DNA from: Acidobacteriota bacterium
Lineage (GTDB): Bacteria; Acidobacteriota; Terriglobia; Bryobacterales; Bryobacteraceae
DNA length: 64,000 nucleotides
Direction: 5' to 3'
Assembly: GCA_029776225.1 (NCBI GenBank)
Contig: JAKOTR010000008.1
Coordinates: forward strand, 62,001-126,000
Shown here in pieces: positions 19,713 through 27,999 of the stretch. Within the stretch, counting starts at the first letter, position 1. The number at the start of each line of letters is the position of its first letter. The notes beneath the pieces are model-generated. The model was given only the letters and a program-made list of their open reading frames with translations. It did no database searches and was not told the DNA's origin. The position numbers were made by a program, and so were the translations under genes.

Positions 19713-19733
19713 TTGTTTCAAACAATCGTTTGA
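19713..19733. promoter_or_regulatory. overlapping inverted repeats, probable TetR operator
   Basis: Two inverted repeats overlap here: TTGTTT-C-AAACAA (19713-19725) and TCAAAC-AATC-GTTTGA (19718-19733). Both have perfect 6-bp arms. They sit 17 bp before the chosen start of the TetR gene, the first gene of the exporter operon. The local A+T content is much higher than in the surroundings, as expected for a promoter/operator. Binding by the neighbouring repressor is inferred from position. Confidence 0.6.
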
Positions 19734-19904
19734 TTCAATCATACGCGCTTCGCCCGTGTCCGTCAAGGCTTTTTTGGAGCTTCCAAAGGGGGTTCAGCCG
19801 TGCGGAATAGGGAACTCAGCCTACCGCGGACAGACGGCAGAGATCGGCATTAGAAGGGAGCGCGGACGGGACAAACCACAAGGAACCGCGGATACGACCC
19901 TCGA

Positions 19905-19929
19905 GCGGGGCCAGAAGAGCCGGCCCCGC
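19905..19929 (-). terminator. hairpin downstream of infC
   Basis: GCGGGGCC and GGCCCCGC form perfect 8-bp arms around a 9-nt loop, 30 bp after the infC stop. No T-run follows on the minus strand, so termination strength is uncertain. The rest of the 263-bp gap between infC and the TetR gene shows no gene that I can support. Confidence 0.45.
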
Positions 19930-19959
19930 GAAGGCCGCGCCAATTCTACAGGCCAGGCT

Positions 19960-20556
19960 CTAGTTCGCTTGCCCGGCAGGCTTCGTCTGCTCGGCCTTGG
20001 CCTTTTCCGATTTGTCCTTCTTGATCGGACTGATGATCACATGCGCGTTCCGGCCCTCCAATCGAGGTTGGCCTTCCACGGCGCCGTAACTGGAGAGGTC
20101 CTGCGCGAAGCGCATGAGCAGCTTCTGGCCAAGGTCCACGTGGGCGATTTCGCGCCCGCGGAATTGCACGACCGCCTTGACACGGTTGCCTTCCTGCAAG
20201 AAGCGGATGGCGTGATTCTTCTTGAACTCGTAGTCGTGATCGTCCGTGTTGGGACGGAACTTGAGCTCTTTCACCTGAATCACGTGCTGCTTCTTCTTGG
20301 CCTCTTGCTGCTTTTTCTTGATCTCGTACTGCCACTGGCCGTAGTCCATGGCCTTGGCCACGGGAGGTTCGGCGGTGGGAGCGACAAGGATCAGATCGAG
20401 GCCCATATCCTGAGCGCGCCGGATTGCGGCCGCAGTGGGCATGATCTCGACAGTACCGTCGGGAAAGACGGCCCGCACTTCCCGCACGCGGATCGCCTCG
20501 TTAACGTTTTCCCGGATTCTTTGTCTGCGAGGTGGAAAATTTCTGCCTGGATACAT
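19960..20556 (-). CDS. infC: translation initiation factor IF-3
   Basis: IF-3 binds the 30S subunit, prevents premature joining of 50S and proofreads the initiator tRNA. The 198-residue protein has the N-domain (NEAIRVREVRAVFPDG, IRRAQDMGLDLILVAP, PPVAKAMDYGQWQYE), the lysine-rich linker and the C-domain (KELKFRPNTDDHDYEFK, FLQEGNRVKAVVQFRGRE). A roughly 20-residue Lys/Ala/Gln tail after the C-domain is an extension over the E. coli protein. The visible start is a plain ATG, not the AUU codon known from E. coli. The usual neighbours rpmI and rplT (L35, L20) are not next to it; the next gene downstream is the TetR repressor. Confidence 0.96.
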   Translation of the reverse strand: MYPGRNFPPRRQRIRENVNEAIRVREVRAVFPDGTVEIMPTAAAIRRAQDMGLDLILVAPTAEPPVAKAMDYGQWQYEIKKKQQEAKKKQHVIQVKELKFRPNTDDHDYEFKKNHAIRFLQEGNRVKAVVQFRGREIAHVDLGQKLLMRFAQDLSSYGAVEGQPRLEGRNAHVIISPIKKDKSEKAKAEQTKPAGQAN

Positions 20557-20742
20557 GAAGTCACTTAGGTCCCGGTATGGCCGGCGGAGACAGGTCCGTC
20601 CCTGGGTGGGAATATGACGCGGTCACTGCGCCAGACGGGATGGTTGTAGCTTCCCTCAACATTCGGATTTGCTCCCAAGGTTAGCGCAAACGGAAGTTTC
20701 CTTCAAGTCGGTATTTGCTCCCAGGTACCGGATTCCCCCCCG

Positions 20743-21741
20743 TCACGCCAATACCCGGTGGGTAATGACGCCCTTCCCCCAGACCGTCTGCCGGCCGACT
20801 CCGATCCATTTTGCCGCGCGGAGGTAGGGCAAAAACTCCCCGAGGTTCCCCTCGTACTCCGCTTCCCCCACGAACCCGCCAAGCGGATGCCGCTCGCCCG
20901 TCCTCGCTGAGCGCCGTTCGGCCTCGGTAAAGTCCAGTTGCGACCGCGTGAGTTGCACCTGCGCCGCACGCTCGCCCATCCCTTTGAAATCTATCTCCAG
21001 CGGGCCTTCTCCGTAAAGCGCGCGGAGCGTGCTCAGCCGGTCCCGTATCCGCCCGAACAGCACTTCGAAGTCGAGCCGCGTCGCCAGCAGTTGCCCGTGC
21101 TTCAGTTCGGTCGGCGTCAGAAACTCCACCAGCACTCTGGAGGCCGCTTCCCCGGTCTGCTCGAGGTTCAGTTCGACCGGAGGCGGCAGTTCGGTCATCA
21201 GAAATGTGGCGCCGTCGTACACGCAGGCGGCCGGATTTCCGCTGGAATCGAGCTGGTAGACGCCCTCCAGGCTCGCCCGGCCGCGCCGCGGCCCGATTCC
21301 TTGGGTCGATAGCTGCGCGAAAGCCAGCACGAAGTACACGATCGCCGGCTCTTTCAAATCGAACAGGTGAATGTCGAAGTGAAATGCGCCGCCCGGCTCG
21401 ATTGTGCAGCCGTCCAGATGCGCGGCCCGGAACACAAACGGGCGCGGCCAGTCGCGCAGCCCGCTGGGACCGGCGGTAATCGCCACCGGCTCGAAGATCC
21501 GCGCGTAAGGGCATGTGGCCCGCATTTCGCAGGTGCGCGAGTCGTGGCAACGGTTGATGCACACGAGCTGCTTGAATATCGTGCCGAACGCGCCCCTGAC
21601 GATGTTGCCCGATCTCCCCGGCGGGAAGTAAATCGTATTCCGCGCTCTGAATTGGAAGCGGAAGGCGAGCAGCCTGAACTTCAGATTCCCCGGACCCACT
21701 GCCGCTTTCGGCGGCTCCAGCCTCGTGCCACAGTCGGACAC
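20743..21741 (-). CDS. cas6: orphan Cas6-type CRISPR pre-crRNA endoribonuclease (RAMP)
   Basis: The 332-residue product resembles the Cas6 family that cuts CRISPR precursor RNA. The N-terminal RAMP fold shows a basic beta strand (LLAFRFQFRARNTIYFPP) followed by GNIVRGAFGTIFKQL. A cysteine cluster then reads C-x3-C-x5-C-x5-C ending in CPYARIFEP. The C-terminus carries the family's glycine-rich loop, GNLGEFLPYLRAAKWIGVG and then QTVWGKG. The ATG at 21780 lacks a ribosome-binding site, while this GTG has AAGGAG four bases upstream, so it is preferred; using the ATG would add 13 residues. No CRISPR array or other cas gene is in the window. It lies 32-72 bp behind an outer-membrane protein gene and ahead of infC. 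A divergent RAMP with another RNA target is possible. Confidence 0.82.
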   Translation of the reverse strand: MSDCGTRLEPPKAAVGPGNLKFRLLAFRFQFRARNTIYFPPGRSGNIVRGAFGTIFKQLVCINRCHDSRTCEMRATCPYARIFEPVAITAGPSGLRDWPRPFVFRAAHLDGCTIEPGGAFHFDIHLFDLKEPAIVYFVLAFAQLSTQGIGPRRGRASLEGVYQLDSSGNPAACVYDGATFLMTELPPPVELNLEQTGEAASRVLVEFLTPTELKHGQLLATRLDFEVLFGRIRDRLSTLRALYGEGPLEIDFKGMGERAAQVQLTRSQLDFTEAERRSARTGERHPLGGFVGEAEYEGNLGEFLPYLRAAKWIGVGRQTVWGKGVITHRVLA

Positions 21742-21812
21742 TTCACTCCTTCGGAGGGTAGCGCCCTCCAAAAGTTTCATAATACCGTGCCAGCAGGCCT
21801 AAGGCGCGGCGT

Positions 21813-22448
21813 TTAGAAAGCGAAGCTCAACCCCGCCATGGGGATGAAGCTGTGCACCCACCCGCTGATCTTCGATCCCGGAAAGGGCGCGATCACTTCC
21901 TTCGGAGGCGGCGTGATGTAGTCGCGCATCTCGATCGTCAGGAACATGCTGTCGCTCAGCCTGTACTTCAGGCCGCCTCCCACGCTGAGCAGCCCCTTGA
22001 CCTCCGATGTCTTCGTCAGGATGGCGAACTGGGCCAGCGGCTGCGACACCGTCTCCTTGCCGGTGCCCTCATACACCTTCACGCCGCCGCCCACCGCGGC
22101 GAAGGGCCGGAGCCTGGATTCCTTATCGGAAGCATAGAACAGCAGGTCGTAGTGGACCGCCTGGGAGCGCCCGCCGAACTTCGCTTCCGTGCCGCCCGAG
22201 GACACCTTGAGATCGCTCATCTGGTAGGTGTAGCGGATCTGCCCGCCAATCCAGTTGTAGAGGTTATGCGTGCCGAATGCGCTGAAGGCAGCACCCTCCT
22301 TGAAGCCCGCGGTCGCTTCTGCCGAATCCCGTTTGACCGTCAGGTTCTTGTAGAACGAGTAACCGGCGGCGCCGCCGATTTCCCACTCCTGCGCCAGGCA
22401 CGTTGCTGCCAGCGAGAGCGCAATGAAAGAAAGCGTCAGTTTTCGCAT
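21813..22448 (-). CDS. outer membrane beta-barrel protein
   Basis: The 211-residue product has a signal peptide (MRKLTLSFIALSLAATCLAQ). Alternating amphipathic strands follow (WEIGGAAGYSFYKNL, YNWIGGQIRYTYQMSDLKV, MFLTIEMRDYITPPP), and it ends with the aromatic C-terminal strand FIPMAGLSFAF, the usual sorting signal for barrel insertion. It fits an eight-stranded OmpA/OmpW-like barrel. It starts 19 bp after the large TIGR03437 protein gene and is probably co-transcribed with it. Its role, whether structural or as a small pore, cannot be told from sequence. Confidence 0.85.
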   Translation of the reverse strand: MRKLTLSFIALSLAATCLAQEWEIGGAAGYSFYKNLTVKRDSAEATAGFKEGAAFSAFGTHNLYNWIGGQIRYTYQMSDLKVSSGGTEAKFGGRSQAVHYDLLFYASDKESRLRPFAAVGGGVKVYEGTGKETVSQPLAQFAILTKTSEVKGLLSVGGGLKYRLSDSMFLTIEMRDYITPPPKEVIAPFPGSKISGWVHSFIPMAGLSFAF

Positions 22449-22467
22449 GATTGTCTGGATCCCGAGC

Positions 22468-25400
22468 CTACTTCACCACCCGCACATTCACCGTGGCCGT
22501 GTACGCGCCTTGTGAGATCGTCAGCGGAATCTGCATTCCCGTCGGAACTCCCTTGAACGGAACGTACGCGTTGATCTGGTACACCCCGACCTGGCCCGGC
22601 GCCAACCCGGCAAACGCCACCGGCAGCCGCACGCCGCCTAGCGTGACCTCAGGCTCTATCACAACTTCTGCGAGCGCGGGCTCCCCAGGTCCCGGCATGC
22701 CGGATTCGACACGCGGGATGGTTGCTCCCAGCCCGGTCACATAAATCACCAGCCAGTCGTCAAGGTGGACGGGGTTGGAGGGCGTCACGATCAGGTTGTT
22801 GGCCGCCCGCGCCACAGCGGGCATCGAAGAGTCCCAACCCTCGACCGGCACGTGGAACACCGCGGGCGCAACCGGCTGGATGTTGAAGGTGAACGTGTTG
22901 CTCACTCCCGCCGGGGTGCGCAGCACCATCGTCCCCTCGCCGCTCACGTCCACCGGCAGTTGCCCCCTGATTTCCGTCGGCGAAACGAGAATCAATGGCG
23001 TCAAGACTCCGTTCACGGTCATGCAGCTATCGCCGAGGATGGTAGGCAGCGGGATCTGGCTCGCGGCCTGGCTCACAGGCGCCAGATTGTGTCCGAGAAT
23101 CGAGATCAGCCCGCCCGGAGCCACGCCCTTTGAGGCGTCCGCCTTGCTCACGACCTTCTCAATCAGCGGGTTGGCCACTTCGGCATCGTAGTCCCACGCC
23201 AGAACGGTCAGTCCGGAGGTCGATAGCGACAGGATCCCGTTGCGGTTGGGCAGCGGCACCAGCGTCCGGACAAAGCCGCCAACTTCCTCCGCCGGCAGCA
23301 GCGGCGCTTCGCTCATCCGCGCCGGCTGCAGGCTGAACGGCGCAAACAAGTCCACTCTCTGGATCACGCCCGGGCTGGAAGAGTCCGGCGCGGTCGTCCG
23401 CAGTCCCCTGCCGTCCACGATGGCGAAGCCCGAGCTGATTCCCGAGGTGGATTCGAACGTGTGGATCCCCACCAGCGACTTGTTCATCAGAATGTTGCCC
23501 ACTACGTACAGGTCGTCGCTCAAGGCCGCGTAAGCGCCCGAAAGCTCCTTGACGTCCTGCCGCGCGGCCACCCAGGTGTCGGCGGTGGCATCGTACAGCA
23601 TCACCCTGCCGGTCGGCTCCGCCATCAGGATGGCCGAGCCCGATGGAGTCGCAGAGAGCACGGCATTGATATCGATGTCGTTCTCGTAGATTCCCAGCGT
23701 GGGCAGTTCCACCGCCAATCCCACCCCCAGGAGGATGCGGTCCACCGTGTGCTTGGGCCCCGCCACCCGCGAGGCCGCCAGCACCGCCTCATTCGAGACT
23801 GCGATTGACCGCGGGTAGTGGCCCGGCGGGAACACGATGTACTTTTCAAACTGCAGCGTGTCCAGGTCAAACACGTGGGCCACCTGCGAGTTGTCTGCGC
23901 CGGTGATCAGGTAGCGGTTGTCCCTGGTGATCGCCATGGACATGGGCGTGGTGCCCGTTTTCAGCGTCGCGATCTTTTCGTAGGTGCCGGCATCGTAGAC
24001 CAGCACCTCGTTCATGTCCTCCCGCAGCACGTAGAACCGGTTCCGCACGGGGTCCGCCAGAATGTCCGACAACTTGCCCGGGATGTTGATCAGCATGCCG
24101 CGCTGGTCGGGTTCGCGGTTGTTGATCAGAATCCTCACCGGCCGTGGCACGTTGACCGCCGCGGTAGACCGGATCTCGATGAATCCGCTCACCGTGCCGC
24201 GATAGTTGCTGAACACGCTCGGATCCACCGACACCTTCACAATCGCCGGCGTGGTTCCGGACGCGGGAGAAAACGTGACGCCCGGAAGCGTGGTAGTCAG
24301 GGTGAAATCGGTCTCCACGCCGCTAGGATTGTAGATGGTGATCTCCTGGGTCATCGCGCGGCGGTCGCACCAACTCCCCGTGAACAGCAGGTCTTCCTTG
24401 TCCGCGGCGACGCGGTGCAAGTTGGCCATCGAGCCCACCGGCAGGATCATCAGCCCGCTGTCGGAAGTGCCGTACAGCACTTCGCGGGACGAAGACAGCA
24501 CCGACCTTCCCGTCAGGTTCTCCGGCAATCTGAACCTTTCGCGAACGGTCAGGTTGTCCCAATCCATCACGTGCAGAATCGGAGGACCGGTTTCGGCGTC
24601 CTGCACTGGCGTCTTCTCCTGCGGCGTTACGCACACCTTGACCCCACCGACCTCGCTGCAGACCTCCTCTTCCTCCTCTTTTTCCGGATTCGCCGGCGCC
24701 ACCTGGACGTAAACGCGCTGCCGCTCCGTGTCGAAAGCATGGCTCCCGATATCGAAGTTTCCGGAGGAATCGGGGAATTGCGCCAGGACGAAGCCCTGAC
24801 GGTGGTACAGGGCCCAGCCGGCCATGAACCGGGACCCGGTGGCGTCCGCGCTGACCACCCGCGGTCCGAGCGGCGGCTCGGACTTCCAGACTGCCATGTC
24901 GATTTCCTTGGTCGCCGTTGAATACGCGAACACAAGTGCCTTGTCTTCGGCCTCTTCTACTTCGAGCGTCCCAAAAATCGTCCCCCCGTCTCCGGAAGCC
25001 GCCAGCGACGCCCGGATGATCGAGCGCGGAAACGTTGGCGCCTCAACCGGCAAGGCCCGTGCGGCCACGTCGGAAATTGTCTCGATCACGGTCGTCTCGC
25101 CGCTGGCGGGATTGAACAGCAGGAAAGCAGTCGTGGTGGCCACCAGCGCCATGCCGTCGTTGCCGAAGGCCACGCCGAGCGGAGCGGCGTCCAAGGCAAA
25201 CGTCCGCTTCTGATTTCCGTCCCCGCTCAAGTCGAGCACAGTGATGGCGTAGACCGGCTCTTCGAAGTTCGAGAGATGGAGCACGACCAGGTAGCGGCTG
25301 TCCGGCGACAAAGCCAGCGCCGCCGGCTGCGGCGCCACGTTAATGGATCGCTCAACCCTATGCGTTGCCGTCGATACCACCTCGATCCGGTTCGCGGTGA

Positions 25401-25554
25401 AATTGGCCACGTATACCACGCCGCGGCTTTCATCCAGCGCGATATCCGAAGCGTGACCTCCAATCGGCACAACCGTGCCTAACGTTGCGGCGTCGGCCCC
25501 GACCGCCAGCAGAAGCGACAGAAAAATACCGAGAGGGAACAGATTTTTGGGCAT
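22468..25554 (-). CDS. secreted beta-propeller protein with C-terminal TIGR03437 domain
   Basis: The 1028-residue exported protein has a clear signal peptide (MPKNLFPLGIFLSLLLAVGADA). YVTN-type propeller blades run to about residue 400 (for example SRGVVYVANFTANRIEVVST). A possible immunoglobulin-like module follows (about residues 400-480), then a second set of blades to about 790. The last 220 residues are the domain described as TIGR03437, first noted in Solibacter (GGLISILGHNLAPVSQ near its start, DDWLVIYVTGLGATIP near its middle). An acidic run of six Glu/Asp residues lies near residue 300. The start has AAAAGG seven bases upstream, and a TTGACA hexamer lies about 50 bp upstream. Function is unknown; size and domains suggest surface display or secretion. 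Confidence 0.9.
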   Translation of the reverse strand: MPKNLFPLGIFLSLLLAVGADAATLGTVVPIGGHASDIALDESRGVVYVANFTANRIEVVSTATHRVERSINVAPQPAALALSPDSRYLVVLHLSNFEEPVYAITVLDLSGDGNQKRTFALDAAPLGVAFGNDGMALVATTTAFLLFNPASGETTVIETISDVAARALPVEAPTFPRSIIRASLAASGDGGTIFGTLEVEEAEDKALVFAYSTATKEIDMAVWKSEPPLGPRVVSADATGSRFMAGWALYHRQGFVLAQFPDSSGNFDIGSHAFDTERQRVYVQVAPANPEKEEEEEVCSEVGGVKVCVTPQEKTPVQDAETGPPILHVMDWDNLTVRERFRLPENLTGRSVLSSSREVLYGTSDSGLMILPVGSMANLHRVAADKEDLLFTGSWCDRRAMTQEITIYNPSGVETDFTLTTTLPGVTFSPASGTTPAIVKVSVDPSVFSNYRGTVSGFIEIRSTAAVNVPRPVRILINNREPDQRGMLINIPGKLSDILADPVRNRFYVLREDMNEVLVYDAGTYEKIATLKTGTTPMSMAITRDNRYLITGADNSQVAHVFDLDTLQFEKYIVFPPGHYPRSIAVSNEAVLAASRVAGPKHTVDRILLGVGLAVELPTLGIYENDIDINAVLSATPSGSAILMAEPTGRVMLYDATADTWVAARQDVKELSGAYAALSDDLYVVGNILMNKSLVGIHTFESTSGISSGFAIVDGRGLRTTAPDSSSPGVIQRVDLFAPFSLQPARMSEAPLLPAEEVGGFVRTLVPLPNRNGILSLSTSGLTVLAWDYDAEVANPLIEKVVSKADASKGVAPGGLISILGHNLAPVSQAASQIPLPTILGDSCMTVNGVLTPLILVSPTEIRGQLPVDVSGEGTMVLRTPAGVSNTFTFNIQPVAPAVFHVPVEGWDSSMPAVARAANNLIVTPSNPVHLDDWLVIYVTGLGATIPRVESGMPGPGEPALAEVVIEPEVTLGGVRLPVAFAGLAPGQVGVYQINAYVPFKGVPTGMQIPLTISQGAYTATVNVRVVK

Positions 25555-26073
25555 AGGTCTGCCTTTTGTATGCTCTATGAACGTGAATCATCTCTAAGTG
25601 ATTGTCAAGATTGAAGATAGGCAATAACCCTGTGTATACCAAAGTTAGGCAGGGTACCAGCCGACGCGGCGGTACTCCCATTACCGCGATTAAATCGTTG
25701 CCGCTGCTAGATTTATTCTGAACCTAAAGAGAAATCACTGCGTACGGGGATCCTACTGCGCCCGGAAGGGGTTAGTACCCATCGGTTAGCATTCTGGGGG
25801 AAGCCGCCTCACCTGCCCGGCGCGCTTTCATCCTTGGCGTGAATTGTTTTTTCGCCACGCGCCACGGGCGCCCCGGCGCCGCCCAAATCATGTGGCAGGG
25901 AACTCAATTGGGCGGTGGGGAACCACCGCGCCGCAGCCTCTCGGCGCCGCCCGCCCGCGCACGGCTAAACAATTGTAAACACGCGAGAGTTTATGGTACG
26001 ATGCTCGAAAATTTCGAGTAGGTTCTCGTGGGGGAAGTCCCCCCAGAAAAACGCAGCAATGGGGTTGTGACTG
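25555..26073. other. 519-bp divergent intergenic region
   Basis: No convincing gene is present. The left part is A+T-rich for this genome and holds a TTGACA-like hexamer reading toward the propeller gene (plus-strand TGTCAA at 25603-25608). The right part holds a candidate promoter for asnB, a 7-1-7 palindrome CTCGAAA-A-TTTCGAG (26004-26018), and a hairpin GGGGG-AAGT-CCCCC (26030-26043) in the probable asnB leader. The central 300 bp show nothing that I recognise. Confidence 0.6.
25973..26002 (+). promoter_or_regulatory. candidate promoter of the asnB glycosylation operon
   Basis: TTGTAA (25973-25978) and TACGAT (25997-26002) match the sigma-70 consensus in four of six positions each, with an 18-nt spacer. 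The predicted transcription start falls within the palindrome at 26004-26018, which would place an operator over the start site. This is a pattern call only. Confidence 0.35.
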
Positions 26074-27999
26074 GTGTGCGGAATTGTAGGCTTTACGCAT
26101 CGGGCCAGGATTGCCGATCCGCTTCGCATTCGCGAATTGACGCGCACGCTTGCCCACCGCGGCCCGGACCAGCAGGGGGTTTACCATTCCCCGTCCGTGT
26201 CGCTGGGCGCCGTCCGGCTTAGAGTCATCGACCTTGCCACCGGCTCACAGCCGATCACCAGCGACGACGGCGACGCCGTCATCGTCTTCAACGGCGAGAT
26301 CTACAACTTCTTGAGCCTGCGAGAAGAGCTCCGCGCCCGCGGCCACCGCTTTCGAACCAATTCCGACACCGAGGTCGTACTGCGAGCCTTCTTGGAGTGG
26401 GATACGCAAGCCTTCTCGCGGCTGCGCGGCATGTTCGCCGCCGCGCTGTGGAGTGAGTCCGCAAGGCGGCTGGTTCTCGTCCGGGGGCGGCTGGGGATCA
26501 AGCCGCTCTATTACTGCCGGCGCGGGGCCGATATCTACTTCGGCTCGGAGCTGAAAGCTATTCTGGGCCACCCCGAGATTGAAAGGAAGCTCGACCTCCG
26601 CGCGCTGGACCGCTATCTCTCGCTGAATTACGTGCCCGGCCCCGATACGCTGATCGAAAGCATCAAGAAGGTTCCGCCAGGACACTGGCTCGAGTGGCGC
26701 GACGGCAAGGTGAGCCTCCATGCCTACTGGCGGCTCGAGATGAAACCCGACCCGCGCTGGACGCTCGAGACGGCGGAAGAGGAGCTGGACCGGTTGCTTC
26801 GCGACTCCATCCGCGAGCACCTGATCTCGGATGTACCCCTCGGGGTCTGGGTGAGTGGCGGTTTGGATTCGAGCACCGTCCTCCACTATGCCGCCGCCGA
26901 GACGTCCTCGCGGTTGAAAACGTTTTCGGTGTCGTTCTCCGGGCGCGGCTGCGACGAAAGCCGCTATTTCCGCCAGGTGGCCGCCCGGTATGGCGCCGAT
27001 CACCACGAGTTGGATCTGAACGAGCGGCTGGATCTTGCCAGCGCCATCGAACGCCTGGTCTATTACTCGGACGAACCGAGCGCCGACGCCGGTGCGCTGC
27101 CTGTCTGGTATCTGGCGGAACTCACCCGCCGCCACGTAACCGTCGCTCTGAGCGGCGACGGCGCGGACGAGCTGTTCGGAGGCTATCTAACCTATCGCGC
27201 CGACGCGCTGGCCCGCCCGCTAAGGCGCGTGCCCGCCGCGTTCCGCCGGACGGCAGTGAAACTGTGCTCGTTGCTGCCGGTCTCCGACGCCAAGATCAGC
27301 TTCGAGTACAAGCTGAAACGGTTTCTCGAAGGCTCGCTGCTTCACCCCGACGAGGCGCACTGCTACTGGAACGGCACGTTCTCTTACGCCGAGAAGCGCG
27401 AATTCTTTTCGGCGGCGGATCCGGCCGGCATCAGTTCGCTCTATGAAGCGCTCGGAGCGCGCTGCAGCCCCGGCGGACTCAACCGCTATCTGCTCTTCGA
27501 CCAAACTTACTATCTACCCGACGATATCCTGTACAAATGCGACCGCATGAGCATGGCTCATAGCCTGGAAGTGCGGCCGCCGTTTCTTGATCATCGCATC
27601 GCCGAGTTCGCCGCCTCGCTTCCCGAATCGTTGAAAGTGCGGGGCTCGCGGCAGAAGTATCTGCTGCGGGAACTGATGCGGTCGAAACTGCCCCCGATCG
27701 TGCTTGCCCGCAAAAAGGAAGGATTCGACATACCCGCGCATGAGTGGCTGCGCACCGTGTTGCGCCCGCTGCTGCTCGACACGCTGACCCCGGAAGCGAT
27801 CGCCGCAACCGGCATTTTTGAGGGCAAGCGCATACACGAGATGATTCGCAAACACATGGAGCGGCGTGCTAATCTCGGATATCAGCTATGGGGGTTGTTG
27901 ATCCTCTTCCTCTGGATGAAGCGATGGCACGTCCAGACCGCGGCAATGGCAATGAGCGAAAAAGAGAGCGATTTTACTCTAAGTACGGCTATGATCTGA
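26074..27999 (+). CDS. asnB: asparagine synthase (glutamine-hydrolysing), exopolysaccharide-locus type
   Basis: The 641-residue amidotransferase begins at a GTG whose second codon is the catalytic Cys (MCGIVGF). The Ntn glutaminase domain covers about residues 1-190, with HRGPDQQG and FNGEIYNF. The synthetase domain carries the ATP pyrophosphatase P-loop SGGLDSST (from residue 261) and SGDGADELFGGY near residue 355. It transfers glutamine nitrogen to an aspartate or similar carboxylate after adenylation. The following genes on the strand encode an ArnT-like transferase and a GT4, so it probably modifies a glycan or its precursor, as in exosortase/PEP-CTERM loci, rather than serving general asparagine supply. 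Its end overlaps the next gene by at least 76 bp. Confidence 0.93.
   Translation: MCGIVGFTHRARIADPLRIRELTRTLAHRGPDQQGVYHSPSVSLGAVRLRVIDLATGSQPITSDDGDAVIVFNGEIYNFLSLREELRARGHRFRTNSDTEVVLRAFLEWDTQAFSRLRGMFAAALWSESARRLVLVRGRLGIKPLYYCRRGADIYFGSELKAILGHPEIERKLDLRALDRYLSLNYVPGPDTLIESIKKVPPGHWLEWRDGKVSLHAYWRLEMKPDPRWTLETAEEELDRLLRDSIREHLISDVPLGVWVSGGLDSSTVLHYAAAETSSRLKTFSVSFSGRGCDESRYFRQVAARYGADHHELDLNERLDLASAIERLVYYSDEPSADAGALPVWYLAELTRRHVTVALSGDGADELFGGYLTYRADALARPLRRVPAAFRRTAVKLCSLLPVSDAKISFEYKLKRFLEGSLLHPDEAHCYWNGTFSYAEKREFFSAADPAGISSLYEALGARCSPGGLNRYLLFDQTYYLPDDILYKCDRMSMAHSLEVRPPFLDHRIAEFAASLPESLKVRGSRQKYLLRELMRSKLPPIVLARKKEGFDIPAHEWLRTVLRPLLLDTLTPEAIAATGIFEGKRIHEMIRKHMERRANLGYQLWGLLILFLWMKRWHVQTAAMAMSEKESDFTLSTAMI

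Noticed and set aside
20660-20730. CRISPR array next to cas6
   Set aside because: Only two short imperfect repeats 46 bp apart are present, too short and too close for an array; kept only as a low-interest observation.
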